In this document: piece by piece, positions 1 to 5,470 of the stretch | Numbering within the stretch: position 1 is the first letter of the stretch | How the letters are laid out: every line of letters starts with the position of its first letter | NCBI GenBank assembly: GCA_947472965.1 | Contig: CANJEF010000106.1 | Span: forward strand, 1 to 5,470 | Length of the DNA: 5,470 nt | Reading direction: 5' to 3' | DNA from: Sphingobacteriales bacterium | GTDB lineage: Bacteria > Bacteroidota > Bacteroidia > Chitinophagales > Chitinophagaceae | Notes under the pieces: model-generated | Database searches by the model: none | Seen by the model: only the letters and a program-made list of their open reading frames with translations | What the model was told of the DNA's origin: nothing | Program-made: the position numbers and the translations under genes

Positions 1-89
1 GATAGGTGATTCCCCTAGCTTTCTTTTCATCGTCTCAATATTATCTGAAAGAATATGAAAAAATCAAGCATTACCAAGAGCTGCATTAA
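1..89 (+). pseudogene. Possible 3' end of an upstream gene, frame interrupted at a C run
   Basis: Two overlapping short open stretches lie at the left edge. One frame is open from the edge (IGDSPSFLF...) and stops at 56-58. Another frame reads QYYLKEYEKIKHYQELH and stops with TAA at 87-89, but it has a TAG at 3-5. The second stretch has the charged and aromatic balance of a real protein C-terminus. Removing one C from the CCCC at 12-15 would join them as GDSLAFFSSSQYYLKEY followed by the rest. This suggests the tail of an upstream gene carrying a one-base indel, either real decay or a sequence error. The family cannot be told from about 28 residues, and chance is not excluded. Confidence 0.25.
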
Positions 90-203
90 AAAATCTCATA
101 AAACACAAAGATTCATTTTTTTATTAATATCCTGGGATTTTTTGGGGTTAGATCATGATATACCCTTGCTTAATTTTTAATTTAAATAAAGTAATTTTGG
201 ATA
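90..203. other. AT-rich intergenic leader upstream of gpmI
   Basis: This stretch is strongly AT-rich and has stops in all forward frames. I see no tRNA, riboswitch fold or strong hairpin in it. It contains an 8-base palindrome, ATCATGAT, at 153-160, which is short enough to be chance. Its only candidate signal is the -7-like box just before the gpmI start, listed separately. Confidence 0.5.
192..199 (+). promoter_or_regulatory. Candidate Bacteroidota -7 box (TAATTTTG) at the gpmI start
   Basis: TAATTTTG matches the TAnnTTTG -7 element described for Bacteroidota housekeeping promoters. A TTG at 166-168 could act as the upstream element, but the 23-base gap is longer than the roughly 19-20 expected. 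The box ends only 4 bases before the ATG, so transcription from it would start at or beside the start codon and give a leaderless or nearly leaderless mRNA. The match may be chance in such AT-rich DNA. Confidence 0.25.
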
Positions 204-1730
204 ATGGAAAACAAGAAATGCATACTCATAATCATGGATGGTTGGGGCTTGGGCAAAGTGCCAGAAAGTGATGCCATTCAACATGCCAATGTTCCTTTTG
301 TAACCTCCTTGTATGAGAACTATCCCCATACAACCCTCACAACTTGTGGTGAATTGGTTGGCCTACCAGATGGACAAATGGGCAATAGCGAAGTAGGACA
401 CCTGAATTTGGGTGCTGGCAGAATTGTTTACCAAGAATTGCAAAGAATCAATGTGGCCATCAGAGATAACTCATTTCAGCAAAATCATGCCATTCTCAAT
501 GCCATTCGCTACGCGAAAAAGAATAATAAAAAATTACACCTTATCGGATTGGTAAGTGATGGTGGAGTTCATTCACATACAAATCACCTCAAGGCATTAA
601 CAGATATTTGTAAAAATGAAAACCTTGACGATGTTTTCATTCATGCATTCACAGATGGACGGGATACTGATCCGAAAAGCGGAATAACATTTATTGGTGA
701 ACTTGAAAAACACCTGAAATCATCTGTAGGAAAAATTGCTACGATCACAGGACGGTATTATGCAATGGACCGCGATAAAAGATGGGAACGGGTTAAGCTC
801 GCTTATGATGCACTTGTTAACGGGATTGGAGAAAAATCAAAAGATGCTGTCACATCCATTAGTGGATGTTATACAAGTGCCATAACAGATGAATTCATCA
901 AGCCTATTGTCATTACCAATGAATCAAATGAGCCACTTGCGAAAATTGAAAATGGGGATACAGTCATTTGTTTCAATTTCAGGACCGACAGGTGCAGGGA
1001 AATAACGGAAGTATTGACCCAACAGGATTTCCCTGAATTTGGAATGCATAAGCTTCAACTTGATTATACTACCATGACAGAATATGACAGTACGTATAAA
1101 GATGTTCATGTGGTATTTCGAAATGATAACCTGACGAATACACTTGGCGAAGTTTTGGAGAAAAACAGCAAAAAACAAATTCGAATCGCAGAAACAGAAA
1201 AATATCCACATGTAACCTTCTTCTTTAATGGAGGAAGGGAAATCCCTTTCCAAGGTGAATCAAGAATTATGGCTGCATCACCCAAAGTGGCAACCTATGA
1301 TCTTCAACCAGAAATGAGTGCATATGAATTAACTGATAAGATTCTACCTGAAATAAAAAATAAAACGGCTGATTTCATTTGCCTTAACTACGCCAATGCC
1401 GACATGGTTGGTCATACGGGTGTATGGCCTGCTGTTATCAAAGCTCTGGAAACAGTTGATACTTGTGTGAAAGACGTTGTTGAAGCTGGTCTCGAAAATG
1501 GCTATACCATATTTCTCACTGCAGATCATGGAAATGCAGATTATATGAAAAACGAGGATGGAAGCCCAAATACCGCTCATTCTCTCAATCTTGTTCCATT
1601 GTTTATTATCGACAATGCCTGGAGAGGAAGTATACAAGCCGGAAAACTGGGAGATATTGCTCCAACCATTCTTCATTTTATGAACCTTCCAATACCAATT
1701 GAAATGACAGGCAACGTGTTGATCAAATAA
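204..1730 (+). CDS. gpmI: 2,3-bisphosphoglycerate-independent phosphoglycerate mutase
   Basis: This is a cytoplasmic glycolytic/gluconeogenic enzyme that interconverts 3-phosphoglycerate and 2-phosphoglycerate through a phosphoserine intermediate, using two Mn(II) ions. The 508-residue length is normal for the family. Visible active-site residues line up with the Geobacillus stearothermophilus enzyme. They are D12 in MDGWG, the catalytic S62 in MGNSEVGHLN, H123 in GGVHSH, R153/D154 in TDGRDTDP, R184 and R190 in TGRYYAMDRD, R260/R263 in FNFRTDR, K333 in ETEKYPH, D400/H404 in NADMVGH, D441/H442 in TADHGNAD, and H459 in TAHS. Both metal sites are complete, so it should be active. The domain order is the usual one: an alkaline-phosphatase-like phosphatase domain split around an inserted phosphotransferase domain (about residues 75-300). 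The start at 204 is secure because an in-frame TAA lies at 192-194. Its TAA overlaps an ATG at 1730-1732, the head of the broken gene that follows. Confidence 0.98.
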   Translation: MENKKCILIIMDGWGLGKVPESDAIQHANVPFVTSLYENYPHTTLTTCGELVGLPDGQMGNSEVGHLNLGAGRIVYQELQRINVAIRDNSFQQNHAILNAIRYAKKNNKKLHLIGLVSDGGVHSHTNHLKALTDICKNENLDDVFIHAFTDGRDTDPKSGITFIGELEKHLKSSVGKIATITGRYYAMDRDKRWERVKLAYDALVNGIGEKSKDAVTSISGCYTSAITDEFIKPIVITNESNEPLAKIENGDTVICFNFRTDRCREITEVLTQQDFPEFGMHKLQLDYTTMTEYDSTYKDVHVVFRNDNLTNTLGEVLEKNSKKQIRIAETEKYPHVTFFFNGGREIPFQGESRIMAASPKVATYDLQPEMSAYELTDKILPEIKNKTADFICLNYANADMVGHTGVWPAVIKALETVDTCVKDVVEAGLENGYTIFLTADHGNADYMKNEDGSPNTAHSLNLVPLFIIDNAWRGSIQAGKLGDIAPTILHFMNLPIPIEMTGNVLIK

Positions 1731-2093
1731 TGCAAAATACCAAGTGCATATTAGCAGCTTACTATTATTCGCATAGGTTTTAACAATGTTAACAAGCCTA
1801 TCACGACTTCTTTATACTTCCTGGGTAGTGTGTGAAATATTTGAACGAATGGAAATTGAAAATCTAGAAGTGGTTTTACTTTGCCCATCGGAAATAAATA
1901 GGAAAAAACAAGACAAGGAATTGAAGATTGGAACTGACGATTTCGATGTAAAATATGCCGTTCAAGAATCAGACAAAATAGAATTCCACGGATTATTTCA
2001 TAAAAAAGAGAAGGCAATTGAAAAAAATTTGAATTCATCACTATCTGAAAATCAAAACAACAATAATATTAATAGTGTTTTTCAATTCAGGCA

Positions 2094-2100
2094 AAAAAAC
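2094..2100 (+). other. A AAA AAC heptamer at the frame switch
   Basis: The seven bases form the canonical -1 slippery heptamer (X XXY YYZ) and are in the correct phase for the frame carrying IGTDDFD. A -1 slip here moves reading into the frame that encodes LFIKIELDQWKIYRH and stops at 2241-2243. A weak 5-bp AT-rich hairpin (ATTGA at 2112-2116, TCAAT at 2123-2127) lies 11 bases downstream. The same run is also the most likely place for a one-base indel from mutation or sequencing. The motif is certain; its function is not. Confidence 0.3.
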
Positions 2101-2228
2101 TATTTATTAAAATTGAACTTGATCAATGGAAGATTTATCGCCACATTGAAACTAACTTGTATTTTGAATTCATTGAAAACAAGTATAACGCAATCATTTC
2201 GAATATGGTTTTTCCGCCCCATAATGAA

Positions 2229-2236
2229 TACTTTTG
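2229..2236 (+). promoter_or_regulatory. Candidate -7 box (TACTTTTG) for the TonB receptor gene
   Basis: TACTTTTG is an exact TAnnTTTG match, 51 bases before the chosen receptor start. It would place transcription start near 2241-2243 and give a leader of roughly 45 bases. No clear TTTG upstream element sits about 19 bases before it, only a T run at 2209-2213. It overlaps the last codons of the broken upstream gene. Confidence 0.35.
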
Positions 2237-2287
2237 TTGTTGAAAGACCTCCCTCGTTTTATGCTATTTAAACAACAAAAACATATC

Positions 2288-4588
2288 ATGAAAATGAGAT
2301 TGGCAGCATCGCTGTTACTACAGCTGTGCATCGTAATTAAGTTGTCTGCACAAGAAAAAATAGATACTGCATCACTTCCCAAAGACCTGGATGAAATAAT
2401 TGTATCTGGAAGTAAGTTCGCTGAAAAGAAAAGAAACATTGTTCAAAAAATTTATAATATTTCAGCTACCCAAATTAGAAATGCGAATACCCAAAATATT
2501 GGAGACTTATTGTTGAATACTGGAAACTTGTTCGTCCAAAAAAGCCAACAAGGAGGAAGTAGTCCTATCATCCGGGGGTTTGAAGCCAGCAGAATCCTGT
2601 TGGTTGTTGATGGCATCAGAATGAACAATGCCATATACAGGTCTGGTCACCTACAAAATGCCATAACGGTGGACCAAAATATCTTAGGAAGTGTTGAGGT
2701 GATGCTTGGACCTGCTTCTACCTTATTTGGAAGTGATGCTCTTGGAGGGGCAATTCACATGATCACGAGACAACCAGTATTGACAAACGAAACAAAAAAA
2801 ATAAACACAAAGCTGGCTGCATTTACAAGATATTCTTCCGCGAACAATGAAAAAACCATCCATGCAGACATGAATATTGGATGGAAAAAAATCGCCTTGC
2901 TTTCCAGTATTACAGTAAGTGAATTTGGTGATACAAAAATGGGCAACAAAGATAAAAAAGGATTTGAAAGATTTGGAACAAGACCGTACTATATAGAACC
3001 ATTTGGCAGGTCTTATTCGATTGATACTGTTTTAAAAAACAGCAATGAACGTGTTCAAAAATTTTCTGGATATACACAAGTTGATCTTTTTCAAAAGATA
3101 TTATACAAACCAAATGAAAAAACCGCTCACACCCTCAATATCCAGTCGTCAGCATCTTCCAATATACCCAGATATGACCGTTTGCAAGACATCAAAAATG
3201 CTATTTTAAGATTTGCATCGTGGTACTATGGGCCTCAAAATAGAAATCTTTTTGCGTACAATTTGAACTTAAAAAATCAAGCAGGGTTTTTCAGCGAATA
3301 CAATGGAACACTAAGTTATCAATTAATCGAGGAGAGCAGGATAACCAGGGAGTACAAAAAATATGATCAATTTGACAAAAGAATTGAGAATCTTGGTGTT
3401 GGTGGATTGACATTGGATGCGAGAAGAAAAATGATTCGTGATGAAGTCACTGCTGGAATTGACATTCAGACAAATAACCTCAAGTCCACTGCATCAAGAA
3501 GCAATCTGATAACAGGTTCAACTTCAAAATTAGATACAAGATACCCCGATGGAAAAAACACCCTTAATAATTTCGCTGTCTATTTGCAACACATCCATAA
3601 ATTCAATAATGAAAAATTGATTTTAAATGAGGGGCTTCGATTTCAATTCACCGATTTAAACTCCAATATAAAAGACAATTCCTTCTTTTTGCTTCCAGTA
3701 ACCAATGTACGGCAAAAAAACAGCTCACTAACGGGAAATATTGGGTTTGCATACACACCATGGAAAACAACAAGAATCAACATTGGTTATGCGTCAGGGT
3801 TCAGGGCTCCAAATATTGATGACCTAAGCAAAGTATTTGAATCAAGCACATCCTTAAAGCAGGTTGTAATACCCAATTCGAACCTTAAGCCGGAATTCAC
3901 AAGTACCGTTGAATTGGGAATAAATCAGTCGCTATTTAAAACTCTACAGTTAGAGGCAAGCGCTTACTATACAGATTTTACAAATGCCATTATAAAATCA
4001 CCATACCAGCTAAATGGACAGGATTCAATCATATACAATAATATCAACTCACAGGTGCTTGCAAGCCAAAACGTAAATCGTGCATACGTCTATGGGGGCA
4101 ATTTGATGGTTACAGCAAAGCATGGTAAAAATTGGTTTTTCTCAGGAACCATTAATTATACAAAAGGTCGCTTTAGGACTGATCCGATTAAAAGTTCATC
4201 GATATACCAATTGCAGCCAAACGGAGGTTATGCTATTATAAAGTCGAAAGTGAACTCAAAGCCATTAGACCATATACCCCCTACATTCGGTAAAGTAAGT
4301 GTTATATATAAAAAAGAAAAAATTGACATGGAATTTTTCCTGCTTTTTAATGGGTGGAAAAAGCTCGACCGCTACAATGCAGATGGAGAAGATAATGCAC
4401 AATATGCAACAAGTTTGGGATCCCCTTCTTGGCAAACGCTCAACTTTAAAACAAGCCTTAAACTAAACAAGTTTATACGGGGGCAGGCTGCGGTGGAAAA
4501 CATATTCGATTTGAATTACAGGTATTTTGCATCAGGATTTTCAGCCCCCGGGAGAAATTTTGTGCTAACAATAAGTGCTAATTTGTAG
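2288..4588 (+). CDS. TonB-dependent outer-membrane receptor, heme/hemoprotein-like
   Basis: This is a gated outer-membrane beta-barrel that imports a scarce ligand using energy from TonB-ExbB-ExbD. I chose the ATG at 2288 (766 residues) because it begins a clean signal peptide: MKMR, a hydrophobic core, then cleavage near LSA|Q at residues 21-22. An upstream in-frame ATG (2261) or TTG (2234) would put a polar extension before the signal. A TonB-box-like DEIIVSGS lies at residues 35-42. The plug domain spans about 36-160 and includes PIIRGFEASRILLVVDGIRM, GHLQNAITVD and GSDALGGAIH. The barrel covers about 165-766 and ends in YRYFASGFSAPGRNFVLTIS. FRAP (505-508) and PNSNL (529-533) match the FRAP/NPNL pair of heme and hemoglobin receptors, but I see no histidine between them, so heme is a tentative ligand. 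It has neither an N-terminal carboxypeptidase-like domain, so it is not SusC-type, nor an STN signalling domain. No SusD-like partner is present. The gene looks intact. Confidence 0.93.
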   Translation: MKMRLAASLLLQLCIVIKLSAQEKIDTASLPKDLDEIIVSGSKFAEKKRNIVQKIYNISATQIRNANTQNIGDLLLNTGNLFVQKSQQGGSSPIIRGFEASRILLVVDGIRMNNAIYRSGHLQNAITVDQNILGSVEVMLGPASTLFGSDALGGAIHMITRQPVLTNETKKINTKLAAFTRYSSANNEKTIHADMNIGWKKIALLSSITVSEFGDTKMGNKDKKGFERFGTRPYYIEPFGRSYSIDTVLKNSNERVQKFSGYTQVDLFQKILYKPNEKTAHTLNIQSSASSNIPRYDRLQDIKNAILRFASWYYGPQNRNLFAYNLNLKNQAGFFSEYNGTLSYQLIEESRITREYKKYDQFDKRIENLGVGGLTLDARRKMIRDEVTAGIDIQTNNLKSTASRSNLITGSTSKLDTRYPDGKNTLNNFAVYLQHIHKFNNEKLILNEGLRFQFTDLNSNIKDNSFFLLPVTNVRQKNSSLTGNIGFAYTPWKTTRINIGYASGFRAPNIDDLSKVFESSTSLKQVVIPNSNLKPEFTSTVELGINQSLFKTLQLEASAYYTDFTNAIIKSPYQLNGQDSIIYNNINSQVLASQNVNRAYVYGGNLMVTAKHGKNWFFSGTINYTKGRFRTDPIKSSSIYQLQPNGGYAIIKSKVNSKPLDHIPPTFGKVSVIYKKEKIDMEFFLLFNGWKKLDRYNADGEDNAQYATSLGSPSWQTLNFKTSLKLNKFIRGQAAVENIFDLNYRYFASGFSAPGRNFVLTISANL

Positions 4589-4596
4589 AAACCTCG

Positions 4597-4612
4597 ATCT
4601 TTTTAAAAAGAT
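4597..4612. terminator. Perfect 16-bp AT-rich palindrome after the receptor gene
   Basis: ATCTTTTTAAAAAGAT is an exact inverted repeat beginning 8 bases after the receptor stop codon. As RNA it could form a 6-bp stem with a 4-base loop, extended by CC (4592-4593) against GG (4616-4617) across a small internal loop. TTTT follows directly, but no long U tract does. It could be a weak, possibly bidirectional terminator. Its symmetry and its position about 65 bases before the sigma-factor gene also suit an operator. Neither role is shown. Confidence 0.35.
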
Positions 4613-4676
4613 TTTGGGAACAAGAATAGAGTTTCAAAAAAATTACTAACTTCCATATAGCAACAATCATTGATTC

Positions 4677-5270
4677 ATGGTAGAAGAAATACTTCTAGAA
4701 GGGTGTAAGCAAAATGATGCCACTGCTCAACAAGAACTTTACCATAAGTACAGTCCAAAAATGTTGTCAGTTTGCTACCGCTATGCCAAAACCCGGGAAG
4801 ATGCTGAAGACATGCTACAAGAAGGTTTTATCAAGGTCTTTACACAAATTCACCAATTTGAAGCACGTGGATCACTCGAAGGTTGGATTCTAAGAATCAT
4901 GGTACATACCAGCATCAATCATCTCAAAAAAAACAAGCGATTCAATGAAAACATTGATCTTTTACATGCTGAAGGAATTGGCATAAGTGAAGATTATATT
5001 CCCGCAACCATCCAAGCCAAACAAGTAGTTGAATGCATCAGGGCTTTACCAATAGGTTATCGCACGGTGTTAAATTTATATGCAATAGAAGGCTATTCGC
5101 ACAGGGAAATTGGCGAAATGCTAGATATTGAGGAAAGTACAAGCCGCTCACAATTCACACGGGCAAAAAATCTGCTAGAAAGTATTCTACTAAAGAAAAA
5201 CATATTATCAGAACCCCTAACCATAAAAAACTGGCTTACCCCAGCTAAAAATAAAATAGGTACAATTTGA
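4677..5270 (+). CDS. RNA polymerase sigma factor, ECF (sigma-70) family
   Basis: This protein directs RNA polymerase to a specific promoter set, usually under control of a membrane anti-sigma factor. Its 197 residues fit the two-domain ECF architecture. Region 2 lies at about residues 20-87, with DAEDMLQEGFIKVF (42-55) for core binding and -10 contacts, followed by GSLEGWILRIMVHTSINHLK. Region 4 lies at about 115-168, with the helix-turn-helix YSHREIGEMLDIEESTSRSQ and FTRAKNLL. Region 3 is absent, as expected for ECF factors. A basic tail of about 25 residues extends beyond region 4. The start is fixed by an in-frame TGA at 4671-4673. The next gene starts 15 bases downstream on the same strand, so the two are almost certainly co-transcribed, and that gene probably encodes its regulator. 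I could not identify a promoter. The regulon cannot be inferred from the sequence. Confidence 0.95.
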   Translation: MVEEILLEGCKQNDATAQQELYHKYSPKMLSVCYRYAKTREDAEDMLQEGFIKVFTQIHQFEARGSLEGWILRIMVHTSINHLKKNKRFNENIDLLHAEGIGISEDYIPATIQAKQVVECIRALPIGYRTVLNLYAIEGYSHREIGEMLDIEESTSRSQFTRAKNLLESILLKKNILSEPLTIKNWLTPAKNKIGTI

Positions 5271-5285
5271 TGCTGAGTAAATAAA

Positions 5286-5470
5286 ATGAAAAAATATTCA
5301 CCATATAATTTCGAATCATTCTTAAAGGATAATGCAGACCAATACCTGGTGTATCCTAGTGATCATGTTTGGGATAAAATAGACAAGACACTACGTCCCA
5401 AAAAATATTTAGCACCTCTTATGGTGGCTCTTATAATGATTAGTCTTTCAGGTGGATTGGTTGTAATGAA
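5286..5470 (+). CDS. Membrane protein, probable anti-sigma factor (3' truncated by window)
   Basis: Only the first 61 codons are in the window. An in-frame TGA at 5274-5276 supports the ATG at 5286. The N-terminal 40 residues are polar, include PSDHVWDKIDKTL and end in the basic RPKK. A hydrophobic segment follows at about residues 42-61 (APLMVALIMISLSGG), predicting a cytoplasmic N-terminus and one membrane helix so far. In Bacteroidota, short proteins with a VW-x-x-I-x-x-x-L segment ahead of one helix commonly follow ECF sigma genes. They act as anti-sigma factors or carry an outer-membrane-type domain after the helix. Position directly behind the sigma gene supports an anti-sigma role. The zinc-binding HxxxCxxC motif of ZAS-type anti-sigma factors is not present in the visible part. 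The C-terminal domain, which would decide the type, lies outside the window. Confidence 0.75.
   Translation, partial: MKKYSPYNFESFLKDNADQYLVYPSDHVWDKIDKTLRPKKYLAPLMVALIMISLSGGLVVM

Larger units (their letters stand above)
1730..2243 (+). pseudogene. Frame-disrupted gene of unknown function (G-x-x-x-FD pattern)
   Basis: No single frame spans this stretch convincingly, but coding-like pieces succeed one another. An ATG at 1730, overlapping the gpmI stop as TAATG, gives MQNTKCILAAYYYSHRF and stops at 1781-1783. A second frame carries IGFNNVNKPITTSLYFLG up to a TGA at 1825-1827. A third frame, also reachable from an ATG at 1786, carries IENLEVVLLCPSEI and then KIGTDDFDVKYAVQESDK to about 2097. 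After the A run at 2093-2099 the coding-like frame changes again, reading KLFIKIELDQWKIYRHIETN and ending NMVFPPHNEYFCC with TGA at 2241-2243. In the frame left behind after 2100, acidic residues almost vanish, which supports the switch. The joined middle resembles the G-x-x-x-FD-x-x-(F/Y)-x-V segment I recall from DUF3137-like and related uncharacterised proteins; that is memory, not a search. I infer a decayed gene or one with indel errors. The alternative is an intact 161-residue orphan ORF at 1786-2271. Confidence 0.5.

Noticed and set aside
1..30. A minus-strand gene start (ATG at 30-28, reading MKRKLGESPI off the left edge)
   Set aside because: Only ten codons are visible, with no supporting promoter or motif. 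The plus-strand tail at the same place reads at least as well.
924..1676. Two minus-strand ORFs of about 110 residues inside gpmI
   Set aside because: They lie opposite a fully conserved enzyme gene and have no recognisable motif. They are shadows of its codon pattern.
1730..1783. Glycosyltransferase N-terminus suggested by CILAAYYYSHRF
   Set aside because: The resemblance rests on a dozen residues and nothing downstream in any frame supports that family.
1751..2041. Minus-strand ORF of 96 residues opposite the relic gene
   Set aside because: The plus strand here gives a better balanced protein with the KIGTDDFDVKY segment. The antisense product is a hydrophobic shadow.
2234..2287. Upstream TTG (2234) or ATG (2261) as the receptor start
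   Set aside because: Either would add 18 or 9 residues before an otherwise clean signal peptide, and the TTG overlaps the candidate -7 box.
2194..3113. Minus-strand ORFs at 2194-2439, 2452-2634, 2755-2949 and 2910-3113
   Set aside because: All lie mostly or wholly opposite the intact receptor gene, are short and cysteine/phenylalanine rich, and look like antisense shadows.
1..5470. CRISPR array, insertion sequence, tRNA/rRNA or phage genes
   Set aside because: I saw no regularly spaced repeats, terminal inverted repeats with a transposase, RNA gene sequence or phage-like proteins.

Overview
The window looks like an ordinary chromosomal segment of a Bacteroidota bacterium, probably from the Chitinophagia/Saprospiria side of the phylum. 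The evidence is AT-rich DNA, few Shine-Dalgarno-like leaders, TAnnTTTG-type -7 promoter candidates, a TonB-dependent receptor of a kind common in that phylum, and an ECF sigma factor followed closely by a short cytoplasmic-N-terminus/one-helix protein. The lineage is inferred from sequence style and was not tested by any search.

Layout, left to right, all on the + strand. Positions 1-89 may hold the last codons of an upstream gene whose reading frame changes at a CCCC run. Positions 90-203 are an AT-rich intergenic leader. Positions 204-1730 encode a complete cofactor-independent phosphoglycerate mutase (GpmI) with all expected metal and substrate residues. Positions 1730-2243 hold a broken gene. 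Coding-like sequence moves between frames, and the clearest switch is at a seven-A run (A AAA AAC). The joined protein has a G-x-x-x-FD pattern seen in some uncharacterised bacterial proteins. Positions 2288-4588 encode a complete TonB-dependent outer-membrane receptor, best read as a heme/hemoprotein-type receptor because of FRAP and PNxNL motifs. A perfect 16-bp palindrome follows it. Positions 4677-5270 encode an ECF sigma factor, and 15 bases later a membrane protein begins (probable anti-sigma factor) that runs off the right edge.

How the genes relate: GpmI is central glycolysis/gluconeogenesis. The receptor is a nutrient importer of the outer membrane. The sigma factor and the membrane protein form a likely regulatory pair. 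The receptor has no N-terminal signalling domain, so a FecA-type signalling link to the sigma factor is not supported and their adjacency may be incidental.

I did not find a convincing new biological system. The points most worth checking are the frame-switched relic between gpmI and the receptor, including whether its A AAA AAC site is decay, a sequencing indel or -1 frameshifting, and the incomplete sigma/anti-sigma unit at the right edge.
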